Shown piece after piece: positions 33,500 to 42,653 of a stretch of DNA of 43,178 nucleotides. Made by a program: the position numbers and the translations under genes. The notes beneath the pieces are model-generated. The model was not told where the DNA came from. It saw nothing but the letters and a program-made list of their open reading frames with translations, and made no database searches. Numbering within the stretch: position 1 is the first letter of the stretch; each line of letters opens with the position of its first letter. This DNA comes from Methyloglobulus morosus KoM1 (GTDB lineage Bacteria; Pseudomonadota; Gammaproteobacteria; Methylococcales; Methylomonadaceae). The stretch covers positions 8,553 to 51,730 of the forward strand of contig NZ_AYLO01000059.1 in assembly GCF_000496735.2 (NCBI RefSeq). The letters are read 5' to 3'.

Positions 33500-36382
33500 T
33501 CAATTGCCGGCGGATCCCATCACCTTATGCCAGATGCCTTCGACTTGTTTTCTTAATCCGTCTGCTTCGATTTCGTCAATGATCGCCTTATCCCCTTGCA
33601 GCACTTGCTTATGCCCAATATCCCGATAGGTACAATATGCCGTTTTCAGGGTTTCCGCTTCAATGGGGGAGATAAAGCCTTCTTTAGCCAGGCATTCAAG
33701 CAGCCTGACATTGTCGGTATATGTCGTTAGCGCCGCCTGTTTTGCCGCATTAGCCAGAACCCCGAATTGTACTATAAACTCAATGTCAGCAATACCGCCT
33801 TTGCTCTGTTTCAAATCAAATTTGTTGGTCGCTTTGATGTCGAGCGTGGCGCGCATTTTCTCACGCATGTCGCGGACTTCGGCTTTCAGTTGGGTTTCAT
33901 CCCGAGTTAAGCCCAAGATTCTATGGCGAATAGATTCATAGTGGGTTTTCAGTCGCTGGTCGCCCGCGATGAATCGACCACGAACCAATGCCTGATGTTC
34001 CCAGGTCCACGCTTGATTTTTCAGGTAGCCTTCATAAGTGCCGATGTGGGTGACCAATAAACCCGAATCCCCGTTGGGGCGTAGGCGCATGTCCACGTCG
34101 TAAAGTACCCCGGACAATAGTTTGGTGTCGAGAATATGCCGGATCTTTAGCCCCAACCGTCCATAAAATTGCGAGCAGGATAACGGTTTCTCACCCGATG
34201 TCATCGCATTGCCGTCAGGACAATCGTATAAAAACACGAGGTCAAGATCCGAGCTATAGCCTAATTCTATGCCTCCCAGTTTGCCGAAACCGATAATGGC
34301 GAAGTTGATATTATCGTTGCTGGTGTCGGGCGGAAAGCCATGTTTGTCCGTCAGCATGAGCCAAGTTCGCCCGATGACGTTCTCGACAATGCTCTCGGCG
34401 ATGTAGGTCAAATAATCGCTGACCACCATAAGCGGGATTAGCCCCATAATATCGGCGGCGGCCACGCGCAATACATTCAGGTGCTTGAATTGCCGCAGCG
34501 CTATCATCAGTTGTTCCAAATCCTCAATGTCGATGGCGGCCAATAAAGCTTTAATCTGCTGGTTGAGGTCGTCTCGTTTCAATGGTTCATAGAGTGTGCG
34601 GGTATCCAACAGTTCATCGAACAACACAGGATACAATGCCAGATAATCGCAAATCCAGACGCTGGCAGACGCAAGGCGGATTAATTGGTTCAAGGCATCA
34701 GGATTCTCAGATAGCAAAGCTAGGTAAACATTCCTACCCGCGACCGCTTCAAACAGCTTGACTAAGCGTATTAAAGTCTCATCGGGGTTATCGGCCTGTT
34801 GCACCGATTCGATCAGTTGCGGCATGAGGCGATCAATAATGCCCGCGCCCTTTGTCGTCATTCGCCGAAGGGCGGTCGAATTCTTGAAATCCTTGATGGC
34901 TTTCAAGGTTTCCTCGGCGGACTGGAAACCGCCTTTTTCCAGATAGCTTTTCAATTCCTCGTCTTCAGCAACGCAAGACCAGATTTTTTGGCTCAGATTG
35001 CCCTTTTTTTGTTGCTTCGATACGGCGAAAACTTGGTCAAAAATGGACTGCACAGCCGCCCTGACACGATCCAATTCGCTTTTAAAGCTTTGCCAATCCC
35101 CAAAGTCCAAGGAATAAGCGAGTATTGACTGGGCTGTTTCTGATGTCGGCAGGTCGTGGCACTGCCTATCCTGATATTGCTGAATATGGTTTTCCACCCG
35201 GCGCAAAAAACGGTAAGACTGGCTAAGTTGCTCGGCATCCACGTGCGGAAGCAAATTTTTGTTGTCTAATATTGCTAGGACATCTAGGATACCGCGTGTT
35301 TGCAAAGCCTTTTCGTTGCCGCCGCGAATAAGCTGAAACGCCTGCCCAATAAATTCAATCTCGCGGATACCGCCGGGCCCCAGCTTTATATTGTCTAGGC
35401 GGTCCTTACGTTTTAATTCCTGGTTGATTTGCAGTTTTAACGAACGCAATTCTTCAAATGCGCCATAATCCAAATAACGACGGTAAACAAACGGCTTTAG
35501 CATCGCCATGAGTTGAGCGCCCATCCTGAAATCGCCTGCGACTTGCCGTGCCTTTATCATCGCGTAGCGTTCCCATTCGCGTGCCTGGGTGAGGTAATAG
35601 TTTTCCATGCCATCGAAGGACAGTGTGACCGCACCACTGTCGCCAAAAGGGCGCAAGCGAATATCGGTGCGGAACACAAAACCGTCTACGGTTATGTCAT
35701 CCAACACCTTGACCAGTTTTTGGCACAGGCGGGTAAAAAACTCGCTGTAGCTGGTTTCCTTGCGATCTGGCAGGGCGCCTTCTTCGGGGTAAGCAAAAAT
35801 CAAGTCAATATCAGACGAATAATTCAATTCATAAGCCCCCAGTTTGCCCATGCCCAACACCACGATTTGCTGAGGGCTGCCATCCGCAAGTAGGGGTGTG
35901 CCGCGCAGTTCACAGGCTTGCCGATAAAGGAAAGCCAATGCAGCCTGAATGCAGGTATCGGCAAGCAACGATAAATCCAGTAATGTTTCGCCAAGTTCAG
36001 CCCAGCCAGCTAAATCGCGCCAGGCGATCCTGACCATTTCACGGCAACGGAACTGACGCAGCTTAGTCATTAAGTCCGTTTCGTCCGCGATTTCCAAATG
36101 CGCCAGCTTGGTTGGATAGGTGTGTTCGGAATACAGGCCCTCTAGGTCGCCGGAATCGATCAGGTCAACCAACAACGGAGGTTTACGTGTGCAACTTTCG
36201 GCAACGAATTCGCTGCAACACCAGACTTTCGGGATGGATTGGATGAGTTTGTCAGATGGATTTAAGTTGGGGTTATTTTGATTGAGCAGGGTTTGCCAGT
36301 TTTCCAGGCTGGATTTGACGGGTTCTTGAAGTGCTTCCGGTAAGGTTTTGAGGTGAGGTTCTATATCGAGAATTGTCAACAT
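33500..36382 (-). CDS. glnE: Bifunctional glutamine synthetase adenylyltransferase/deadenylase GlnE
   Basis: A 960-residue regulator of glutamine synthetase (E. coli GlnE is ~946). Two nucleotidyltransferase domains are visible. The N-terminal deadenylylase has GMGKLGAYELNYSSDIDLIF (D191/D193). The C-terminal adenylylase has GFGKLGGIELGYSSDLDLVF. Each is followed by its helical partner region (LGPGGIREIEFIGQ in the first, SKGGIADIEFIVQF in the second). It covalently adjusts GlnA activity in response to PII. It is the first gene of the long minus-strand run. Confidence 0.97.
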   Translation of the reverse strand: MLTILDIEPHLKTLPEALQEPVKSSLENWQTLLNQNNPNLNPSDKLIQSIPKVWCCSEFVAESCTRKPPLLVDLIDSGDLEGLYSEHTYPTKLAHLEIADETDLMTKLRQFRCREMVRIAWRDLAGWAELGETLLDLSLLADTCIQAALAFLYRQACELRGTPLLADGSPQQIVVLGMGKLGAYELNYSSDIDLIFAYPEEGALPDRKETSYSEFFTRLCQKLVKVLDDITVDGFVFRTDIRLRPFGDSGAVTLSFDGMENYYLTQAREWERYAMIKARQVAGDFRMGAQLMAMLKPFVYRRYLDYGAFEELRSLKLQINQELKRKDRLDNIKLGPGGIREIEFIGQAFQLIRGGNEKALQTRGILDVLAILDNKNLLPHVDAEQLSQSYRFLRRVENHIQQYQDRQCHDLPTSETAQSILAYSLDFGDWQSFKSELDRVRAAVQSIFDQVFAVSKQQKKGNLSQKIWSCVAEDEELKSYLEKGGFQSAEETLKAIKDFKNSTALRRMTTKGAGIIDRLMPQLIESVQQADNPDETLIRLVKLFEAVAGRNVYLALLSENPDALNQLIRLASASVWICDYLALYPVLFDELLDTRTLYEPLKRDDLNQQIKALLAAIDIEDLEQLMIALRQFKHLNVLRVAAADIMGLIPLMVVSDYLTYIAESIVENVIGRTWLMLTDKHGFPPDTSNDNINFAIIGFGKLGGIELGYSSDLDLVFLYDCPDGNAMTSGEKPLSCSQFYGRLGLKIRHILDTKLLSGVLYDVDMRLRPNGDSGLLVTHIGTYEGYLKNQAWTWEHQALVRGRFIAGDQRLKTHYESIRHRILGLTRDETQLKAEVRDMREKMRATLDIKATNKFDLKQSKGGIADIEFIVQFGVLANAAKQAALTTYTDNVRLLECLAKEGFISPIEAETLKTAYCTYRDIGHKQVLQGDKAIIDEIEADGLRKQVEGIWHKVMGSAGN

Positions 36383-36400
36383 TTCAGAAATATGGAATCT

Positions 36401-36560
36401 GTTGGGTTAGGCTCGCAAATTGATACAAATTAAGAAACCCGGGCGGTTGAGCGAGCCGTAACCCGGCATCTAAGGGTTAATTAACGATCCATGTTGGGTC
36501 ACGGTGCTCATACAGCCTGTTACAATTTTGGCATGATTTATTGTGTGTGCCTAACCCAGC
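36401..36560. repeat. Inverted repeat element of the GTTGGGTTAGGC family
   Basis: GTTGGGTTAGGC (36401-36412) and GCCTAACCCAGC (36549-36560) are inverted with one mismatch. The arms border the glnE-PIN spacer, which also contains AACCCGG/CCGTAACCCGG pieces. The right arm supplies the last codons and the TAG stop of the PIN-toxin gene. Confidence 0.65.
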
Positions 36561-36982
36561 CTACCCGACTTTAAGCAACCTTCAAATTCATTGGGTGTTA
36601 TGATGGGCACTGCCAAAATATTTTTTAAAACGAGCAAATCATTGTCACCCGTTACCAAAACTTCCGCTTTACTGGTAACTGCGAGGGATAAAAACATCTG
36701 GTCGGCACAATCCCGAGCAATCGGCAGGCCAGTAGGTTCGTCTTGAGGTGGAACAGTTTCGGCATAAGGTAAAAAATCGGCCAGCAATAAGCCTTGTTCG
36801 GCTTTGGTCAGCTTAAATTTAGGATAAGCCAACACCCTGAGCAATTCGCTGACGGTTTGTTTGTTGACTAACGGCGTAAAGCGTCCAGATTGCCAGCCTC
36901 GACGTAGCCACGCCATTTTCCCCTGAGAAAAGATTAGTGCTGAAATGACGCAATTGGTATCGAGGACGACCCGATGGCTCAT
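36551..36982 (-). CDS. PIN-domain toxin
   Basis: A 143-residue PIN-domain ribonuclease-like protein of the type II toxin-antitoxin kind. The acidic active-site set is visible: D8 (VVLDTN), E46 (VSELLRVL), D94 (DCADQMFL) and D113 (TGDNDLL). It is closest to the COG1569-type putative TA toxins as I recall them. The start overlaps the antitoxin stop (ATGA). The final residues and stop lie in a dispersed repeat, so the C-terminal five or so residues may be recent. It sits between glnE and rapA on the same strand as both. Confidence 0.9.
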   Translation of the reverse strand: MSHRVVLDTNCVISALIFSQGKMAWLRRGWQSGRFTPLVNKQTVSELLRVLAYPKFKLTKAEQGLLLADFLPYAETVPPQDEPTGLPIARDCADQMFLSLAVTSKAEVLVTGDNDLLVLKNILAVPIITPNEFEGCLKSGRLG

Positions 36983-37206
36983 GCAGGATTTTTTCTAGCC
37001 CAATCAATCGCATCGACCACATCTTGGGCATCGATCCCTAAAGCCTCTAGCTTGGCGCGTACAGCATCGGCTTGTTGAATACGTACCGGGGTCAGCACAA
37101 TGCGCCCGTTTTCGACATCCACCTCAAAGTAATCGGTCTTATCCACCGAATTGACCACGGATTTAGGTAAGGTCAGTTGGTTTTTGCTAGTTATTTTTGC
37201 AAGCAT
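36979..37206 (-). CDS. AbrB/SpoVT-type antitoxin
   Basis: A 75-residue protein with an N-terminal swapped-hairpin DNA-binding segment (MLAKITSKNQLTLPKSVV...YFEVDVENGRIVLTPV) and a C-terminal helical tail likely to bind the PIN toxin (DAQDVVDAIDWARKN). It precedes and overlaps the toxin gene by 4 bases, the standard antitoxin-first arrangement, and is expected to autoregulate the pair. Confidence 0.9.
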   Translation of the reverse strand: MLAKITSKNQLTLPKSVVNSVDKTDYFEVDVENGRIVLTPVRIQQADAVRAKLEALGIDAQDVVDAIDWARKNPA

Positions 37207-37310
37207 TGCAATACTATAAGAAAGTAATGAAGTAAGGATATCGTACTCTTTTGGGTTAGAGATGACAAGCCGAGTTAAAAGGTATATCTCTTGTAAGTCC
37301 TTCGGCGAGC

Positions 37311-40130
37311 TTAACTCGTAATCAAAAACCTAACCGCATCTAACCTAATCTGCGCCGCCTGAATATGTTCATGCGCTAACAGGGTCATGTCTTTAAGGGT
37401 TTCAATTTCATCGGTTTTGATGGTGGGGTTGACTTTTTTGAGCCGTACCAGCCGTTTGATTTCCGCCGTCAACGATTCCAGCATGGTTTTGGTGGCATCG
37501 GTAATCAATGATTGCATCCCGATTTTGGCATTTTGTTCGGCAAGGTTAAGGATTTTAGTGATGTGTTCGCGCTGGTTGTTGATGAATTCGACGATTTGTT
37601 GCTGATCGAACGATGTGCGGTTTTCGACCAAGCTGCGATGTCCTATGGCCTGGGATTTGTCCTGCATATTCTGGTCGATGAGGATGCGGATGGGCGTTGC
37701 GGGTAGGAATCGGCTGATTTGTAACTCAGCGGGCGCGCTGCATTCGACGATAAACAGGCATTCCAGCAAAAATTGTCCGGGTTTCAGGTCGTTGTTGCGT
37801 ACGACGGCAATCGTCGCATTGCCGGTTTCGCTGGACTGCACCAAATCCATTGCTGCACTTACCGTGGGGTGTTCCCAGGTGAAAAACTGCATGTCCTCCC
37901 GCGCCAGGGCGATTTGGCGGTTGGTGGTTACGGTGATGCCGTCTTCCTGTAAGCCCGGAAAACCGGATACCCGCATGTGGTCACCGGGCGTGATGATAAA
38001 GCAGTCCGGCGAATGGAACTCCGTTTCAACGCCGTAACACTCGAATAATTCCTCCAGATAAGGCCAAAGTGTGCCTTGCTTTTCCAGGATATTGACTTGA
38101 TCGATCAAGTCAACGGCAACTTCTTTGCGGCAGGAATTCAGTTCCAACAGTAAATCTCGACCATTTTGCAATTGGGTTTCTATGTCGGCATTCAGTTCTT
38201 GGGTGTTGGCGATTAAATCGACAATGGCCTTACGGCTGGGATTGGCCAACACGGACTGCAATTCGTCGTGCAGGAGTTCAGCAACCCGTGTCGCCGCCGA
38301 GTTGTTAAGGTGGAAGGCATCCAAACCCTCGTCATACCATTGATACAGGACTTCTTCCTGGGAGTTTTCAAGGTAAGGGATGTGTATCTGGATAGTTTCT
38401 TTTTGCCCGATGCGGTCTAGCCGCCCGATGCGTTGCTGCAGCAAATCCGGATTGTCCGGCAAATCAAACAGGATCAAGTGATGGGCAAATTGGAAATTAC
38501 GGCCTTCGCTGCCGATTTCTGAGCAAATCAGCAAGCGCGCCGTGCTGTCCTGGTCGGCAAAGTAGGCGGCGGCACGGTCGCGTTCGATGATCGACATACC
38601 TTCATGAAATACGGCGGCGGCAATACCGGCACGGTTTTTTAAGGTCTGTTCCAAGCTCATTGCAGTTTGGGCATGCTTGGTAATCAGCAAGGCTTTTTGT
38701 CCCGCCAGTTGACGGACTTTGCCGACCAGCCACAGATAACGGGGATCCTTTTCCCAGTCGGATTCATTGGCGGCACCGCTTAAGGGATACGCATGGCGTT
38801 TGCGTTCGGGAAAGCCGCGTACGGTTTGGCGTGAATTCCTGAACAATATCCGTCCTGTACCGTGGTGGTCGACTAGAACTTTCAATAGGTTGTCACGGGC
38901 AGTGGCGGACTCATGAGGGGCATTCAGGTTTTTTAGCAGCGGTGCGACATTGTCTTCTTTCAGTAACTCGGCAAGATGGCGTTGGACATCGGCAGTCAAT
39001 GGCAGGTCGCTCAACAGTAGTTTCGCGGCTTCGGCAACGGGTTCAAATTGTTTTTCTTCCTCCACAAATGCGGAAAAGCTATGGAAGCGGTCGGCATCCA
39101 GCAGCCGCAATCGGGCAAAATGGCTTTCTTGCCCGAGTTGCTCCGGTGTTGCCGTGAGTAAGATGAGGCTGGGAGAACGCAAACCCAATTGTTCAACGAA
39201 AAGGTATTCTGGGCTGGCAGATTGTTGATTCCATTCCAGATGATGGGCTTCATCGACGATCACCATGTCCCAATTCGCTTCGATGGCCTGTTTTTGGCGA
39301 TGGGGATGGGCAGAAAAAAACGCTTGGCTACACAAGATACATTGCTCGTTACCAAACGGATTGATCCGCTGGAAACCGGGGATATTGTCGTCATCCGCAT
39401 CAAAACCGTTTTCGCCCGATTCTTCCAGGCAGCGGACTTCATCGAAAACACTAAAGCGCAAGTTAAATCGTCTGAGCATTTCCACCAGCCATTGGTGCAA
39501 CAAGCTTTCAGGGACGATAATCAAGATACGCTTGCTCAAGCCATTGATCAGCCGTTGATGGATAATCAAGCCTGCTTCGATCGTCTTGCCTAAGCCCACT
39601 TCATCCGCCAACATAATCCTGGGCGCTGCTCGGCTCGCTGCCTCATGAGCAATATAAAGCTGATGTTGGATCAGGGAAGTGCGTCCGCCAATCAAGCCTT
39701 TTACGGGCGATTGCTGGTGCTGCTGTCGATGTTGCCAAGTCTGGTAGCGCAATAAAAACCAGGCGTTAGGGTCAATTTGCCCAGTAAACAACCGATCCTG
39801 GGGTTTATTGAACTGGATGTTGTGGTTCAGTTCGATTTCTTCCAGATAGATTTCTACTCCAAGTTCGTCTTTACCCACGTAAGTGATCAGGCCGTTTTCT
39901 TCAATCAGTTTGGTGACCGTGATTTTGTTTTCATCGACGGATTCAACAATGTCACCCACAGCAAAAATGACGCGGGTTAATGGCGCATTATCAGTAGCGT
40001 AAATACGTTTTTCATTGCTTGCCAAAAACAGTACGGTCACGCGCTTGAATTCGACTTCAAGGATAAGGCCTAAGCCAAGTTCAGATTCATTGCTGCTGAT
40101 CCAGCGTTGTCCGGGGATAAAATTGTGCAT
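37311..40130 (-). CDS. rapA: RNA polymerase-associated ATPase RapA (HepA)
   Basis: A 939-residue SWI2/SNF2 ATPase that recycles stalled RNA polymerase (E. coli RapA is 968). N-terminal Tudor-like domains cover the first ~110 residues (FIPGQRWISSNESELGLG). Walker A is LADEVGLGKTIEAGLI (from 174) and the DEAH box is at 293-296. The helicase C-terminal lobe has LLICSEIGSEGRNFQFAHHL and DLLQQRIGRLDRIGQ. A RapA-specific C-terminal part follows. Its stop lies in an 8-bp inverted pair (CGAGTTAA 37271-37278, TTAACTCG 37311-37318). Confidence 0.96.
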   Translation of the reverse strand: MHNFIPGQRWISSNESELGLGLILEVEFKRVTVLFLASNEKRIYATDNAPLTRVIFAVGDIVESVDENKITVTKLIEENGLITYVGKDELGVEIYLEEIELNHNIQFNKPQDRLFTGQIDPNAWFLLRYQTWQHRQQHQQSPVKGLIGGRTSLIQHQLYIAHEAASRAAPRIMLADEVGLGKTIEAGLIIHQRLINGLSKRILIIVPESLLHQWLVEMLRRFNLRFSVFDEVRCLEESGENGFDADDDNIPGFQRINPFGNEQCILCSQAFFSAHPHRQKQAIEANWDMVIVDEAHHLEWNQQSASPEYLFVEQLGLRSPSLILLTATPEQLGQESHFARLRLLDADRFHSFSAFVEEEKQFEPVAEAAKLLLSDLPLTADVQRHLAELLKEDNVAPLLKNLNAPHESATARDNLLKVLVDHHGTGRILFRNSRQTVRGFPERKRHAYPLSGAANESDWEKDPRYLWLVGKVRQLAGQKALLITKHAQTAMSLEQTLKNRAGIAAAVFHEGMSIIERDRAAAYFADQDSTARLLICSEIGSEGRNFQFAHHLILFDLPDNPDLLQQRIGRLDRIGQKETIQIHIPYLENSQEEVLYQWYDEGLDAFHLNNSAATRVAELLHDELQSVLANPSRKAIVDLIANTQELNADIETQLQNGRDLLLELNSCRKEVAVDLIDQVNILEKQGTLWPYLEELFECYGVETEFHSPDCFIITPGDHMRVSGFPGLQEDGITVTTNRQIALAREDMQFFTWEHPTVSAAMDLVQSSETGNATIAVVRNNDLKPGQFLLECLFIVECSAPAELQISRFLPATPIRILIDQNMQDKSQAIGHRSLVENRTSFDQQQIVEFINNQREHITKILNLAEQNAKIGMQSLITDATKTMLESLTAEIKRLVRLKKVNPTIKTDEIETLKDMTLLAHEHIQAAQIRLDAVRFLITS

Positions 40131-40505
40131 TTAGATTGGTCTGTCGAGATTAATATACGGGCAGGTTGGTTCGGAAAATTGTTCCGCAGGTCACTTTAAT
40201 TTAATGGCTCAAACGGAAAACACGGTATTTATCGTTGCTTTAGAAAATTTAAAAATAGAGGAAATATTAGAAATTACCACTATTATACAGTAGCTGTGTT
40301 TGCCAAACTATTGGATTGATTTTAAGGCAATTTTACCTTGTAAAAAGCGAAAGAATCAGGGCAATAAAAAAATTTGGATTTATCGTCGATAGTTTAAGAG
40401 ATTGTTAAGTACCTTACGTTTATGATTTCAACCCGAATAACAAGCAATAATGCTTATTGCCGACTTATGGAACCGCTGAACAATCACCCCTTACAGGTAG
40501 GTAAA
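40131..40505. other. AT-rich divergent promoter region
   Basis: 375 bases between divergent rapA and the first His-rich gene. It is AT-rich and has no repeat of the families seen elsewhere. A TATGAT box at 40421-40426 could serve the plus-strand gene, but no matching -35 is clear. A 29-codon frame (40205-40294) has no ribosome binding site and is not called. Confidence 0.4.
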
Positions 40506-40823
40506 ATGAATAAAATAATTCTAATCGGAAAGGTAATTGCGTTAGTCATGCTTTTTACCGATGCAGCTAATGCCTCAGGTGGGCATGGCAGGGATAGAGG
40601 GCATCACCACAGACATCATGGTGAGCATTATTATCCACCCGGCCAGTATTACGGCCCACCCCCTCCTCCCGTCTATCAAGATGGACGTTCCCATCAAGGT
40701 TTGGCAGGTGGCGTAGTGGGTGGTGTTTTAGGATATGAGGTCGGAAATGGTAACCCGTTGGCTACGGGCCTTGGTGCCGCAGCGGGTTCATTGATTGGTA
40801 ATGGGATTTCTGGCAGGCGTTAA
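40506..40823 (+). CDS. Secreted His-rich glycine-zipper protein, copy 1
   Basis: A 105-residue exported protein. The signal peptide ends in ANA (residues 21-23). The mature N-terminus is histidine-rich (RGHHHRHHGEH), followed by a Tyr/Pro stretch (YYPPGQYYGPPPPPVYQ). The C-terminus is a glycine zipper (GLAGGVVGGVLGYE...GLGAAAGSLIGNG) resembling the 17-kDa/Rick_17kDa type membrane-inserting motif. AGGTAGGT precedes the ATG at 40506; an upstream in-frame ATG at 40422 would bury the signal peptide. A paralogue follows at 40950. Function is unknown; metal binding by the His cluster and envelope anchoring by the zipper are inferences. Confidence 0.8.
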   Translation: MNKIILIGKVIALVMLFTDAANASGGHGRDRGHHHRHHGEHYYPPGQYYGPPPPPVYQDGRSHQGLAGGVVGGVLGYEVGNGNPLATGLGAAAGSLIGNGISGRR

Positions 40824-40949
40824 AAATAATTTTTTATTTAGTTTTGTTGTTAAGCAACCATTCATGTTAATTCAGTAAAATGATCGCCAAGTTAAAACAA
40901 AAGCATTTATTTTTAACAACTTTGAAAATAACTAAATAGGAATAATGCC

Positions 40950-41357
40950 ATGAAAAAGTTAATTTATTTTAAGCTAGCGATTGTAGCCTTATTGTTTTCG
41001 TCTTCCGGATTTGCGGACGATCATGGGGGGCATCACGGTGGTTGGGGTGGTCACGGACATCACGGCTGGGGACATCGCCATCAGGGTTGGGGCGGTTACG
41101 GTCACCCTAGGCAGCAAATAAACAACTATTATCAACAACCCCCTGTTGTGTATCAACAACAGCCGCAATATTATCCGCCCCAACCCCAATACTACAATGG
41201 CGGCGGTTATTACGACAACCGTTCACACCAGGGCTTGGCGGGCGGCGTAGTAGGGACGGTATTTGGATATGAGCTGGGTAATGGAAACCCGCTAGCAGCC
41301 GGTTTAGGTGCGGCAGCAGGCTCGTTCTTAGGAAATGGAGTGGGTTGGCGCTACTAG
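40950..41357 (+). CDS. Secreted His-rich glycine-zipper protein, copy 2
   Basis: A 135-residue paralogue of the preceding gene. The signal peptide ends near GFA (residue 22). The mature part begins DDHGGHHGGWGGHGHHGWGH, a His/Gly/Trp repeat, followed by a Gln/Tyr/Pro-rich linker. The C-terminal RSHQGLAGGVVG.V.GYE.GNGNPLA.GLGAAAGS..GNG block is almost identical to copy 1, while the middle has diverged and lengthened. TAGGAA precedes the ATG. A strong stem-loop follows at 41407. Confidence 0.82.
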   Translation: MKKLIYFKLAIVALLFSSSGFADDHGGHHGGWGGHGHHGWGHRHQGWGGYGHPRQQINNYYQQPPVVYQQQPQYYPPQPQYYNGGGYYDNRSHQGLAGGVVGTVFGYELGNGNPLAAGLGAAAGSFLGNGVGWRY

Positions 41358-41406
41358 GACGTGTCAGGGATAAGTCGCCAATATCCGCCAGGGAATAGGC
41401 ATTTTG

Positions 41407-41445
41407 AGGCCTGGTTTAGCTGTATAGCCCAGTTAAACTAGGCCT
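41407..41445 (+). terminator. Stem-loop terminator after the His-rich pair
   Basis: AGGCCTGGTTTAGCT (41407-41421) pairs with AGTTAAACTAGGCCT (41431-41445) over 15 positions with two G-T pairs and a 9-base loop. It is followed by TGCTTTAT. The stem is strong and the T-tract short. Confidence 0.6.
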
Positions 41446-41595
41446 TGCTTTATCCGTCATTTGAACATAATCGATCCACTATTCAAGGTGGGTTCAAACC
41501 TACCGAATAAATAATCCGCTTTCAGACGGATTTTCCCGAAAAATAGATTAGACTTACAGGCTGATATTAGTCAGTGTACAGGTAGGTTGAGTTTC

Positions 41596-42291
41596 ATGAA
41601 GCCCCTCATAAAAACTTATGTTTTTATTGCTATTGTCCTGCTTATTGCGGGATGCGCGCGAACATACCAAGCGCGGCATGTTGTAACCACCGATTTCCTA
41701 GATGATTATACGGTATTGAAAGAAGGCCAAGATGATGATGCCTTACTGACTTACTGGAAAAAAGGGATCAATTGGACAGCCTATAAGAAAGTTATTTTAG
41801 ACCCTGTCATCCTCAAAAAAACACCCAGTTCAGAGCTCAATGAAATGACTCATGCAGACGGCTACCGGCTGATGGAGTTGCTGGATTACCGAATACAGGA
41901 AGCCCTAAAAAAAACCTTCAAACTGGTCAACAAACCAGGGACTGATACCCTACGCGTACAGTTTGCCATCACCGACGCAGAGACATCGTCCGTCCTGTTC
42001 GATACATTTTCATCCGTCTACCCTTCGGCGCGCGTCTTATCCGCACTAAAGCATTTAGTTACCGGCACAGAATCTTTTGTCGGCAAAGCCAGCATCGAAG
42101 GCAAGATTGTCGATTCAAGCACAGGCGAATTGCTGATGGCCTCCGCCGATGCCCGCGCCGGGGGCAAAACCTTGGACGGTTCCGGTGATGAATGGGACGA
42201 TGTTGAGCAAGCCTATAAATACTGGGCTATCCAACTGGGTTATCAGCTTTGTATGCGGCAAGCACGGCTAGATTGTCAGAAGCCAGGATAG
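41596..42291 (+). CDS. DUF3313-type lipoprotein
   Basis: A 231-residue predicted lipoprotein: MKPLIKTYVFIAIVLLIAGC has a lipobox with C20. The mature part resembles DUF3313 proteins (early FLDDYTVLKEG, central TLRVQFAITDAETSS, late SFVGKASIEGKIVDSSTGELLMASADARAG), small outer-membrane lipoproteins of unknown role. A TTG at 41587 would add three residues; the ATG at 41596, with AGGTAGG upstream, is preferred. It stands downstream of the His-rich pair but is separated from it by a terminator. Confidence 0.75.
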   Translation: MKPLIKTYVFIAIVLLIAGCARTYQARHVVTTDFLDDYTVLKEGQDDDALLTYWKKGINWTAYKKVILDPVILKKTPSSELNEMTHADGYRLMELLDYRIQEALKKTFKLVNKPGTDTLRVQFAITDAETSSVLFDTFSSVYPSARVLSALKHLVTGTESFVGKASIEGKIVDSSTGELLMASADARAGGKTLDGSGDEWDDVEQAYKYWAIQLGYQLCMRQARLDCQKPG

Positions 42292-42653
42292 AAGAAGATG
42301 GTTGGCGTTATCTTTAGTATGGTTATTGAAACACGGACATCCTCTCAGGATAAGCTGATGAGTTTTTTATTGGCGCAGGCTGGATTGAGTTATTTAGATA
42401 TTTTATCCGTTTATTGATATCGTATAACTTACGTTAACTTCCTTTATCATGATACTCAAAGATTTCAGCAAAATCACGCAAGAGGGCTGTTGGGAGTTGT
42501 ACGCACTTACTTTTAAATGAACCGAAACCTCCCCAAAATCATGGAACAATTCGCTACCCGTTTGATAGAAGTCGGAATCGAACTTGCGTAGATTCCGCTA
42601 TGCTTCTCCAAGTCACGCATTTCCTTCTTTTGAATGTACAACTAATCTTACCC
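42292..42653. other. Intergenic region before the CvfB-type gene
   Basis: About 360 bases without a convincing gene. A 7-bp hairpin CGGAATC (42573-42579)/GATTCCG (42591-42597) lies 57 bases before the next gene. Two short frames (42298-42417, 39 codons; 42517-42591, 24 codons) lack convincing ribosome binding sites. No dispersed repeat of the families seen elsewhere is evident. Confidence 0.4.

Noticed and set aside
40205-40294. 29-codon frame MAQTENTVFIVALENL...
   Set aside because: No ribosome binding site and located in the rapA divergent promoter region.
42298-42417. 39-codon frame MVGVIFSMVIETRTSS...
   Set aside because: Only a weak purine-rich leader, no homology I recognise, and short enough to occur by chance.
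42517-42591. 24-codon frame MNRNLPKIMEQF...
   Set aside because: No ribosome binding site and a length expected by chance; might be a gene relic, but nothing supports it.
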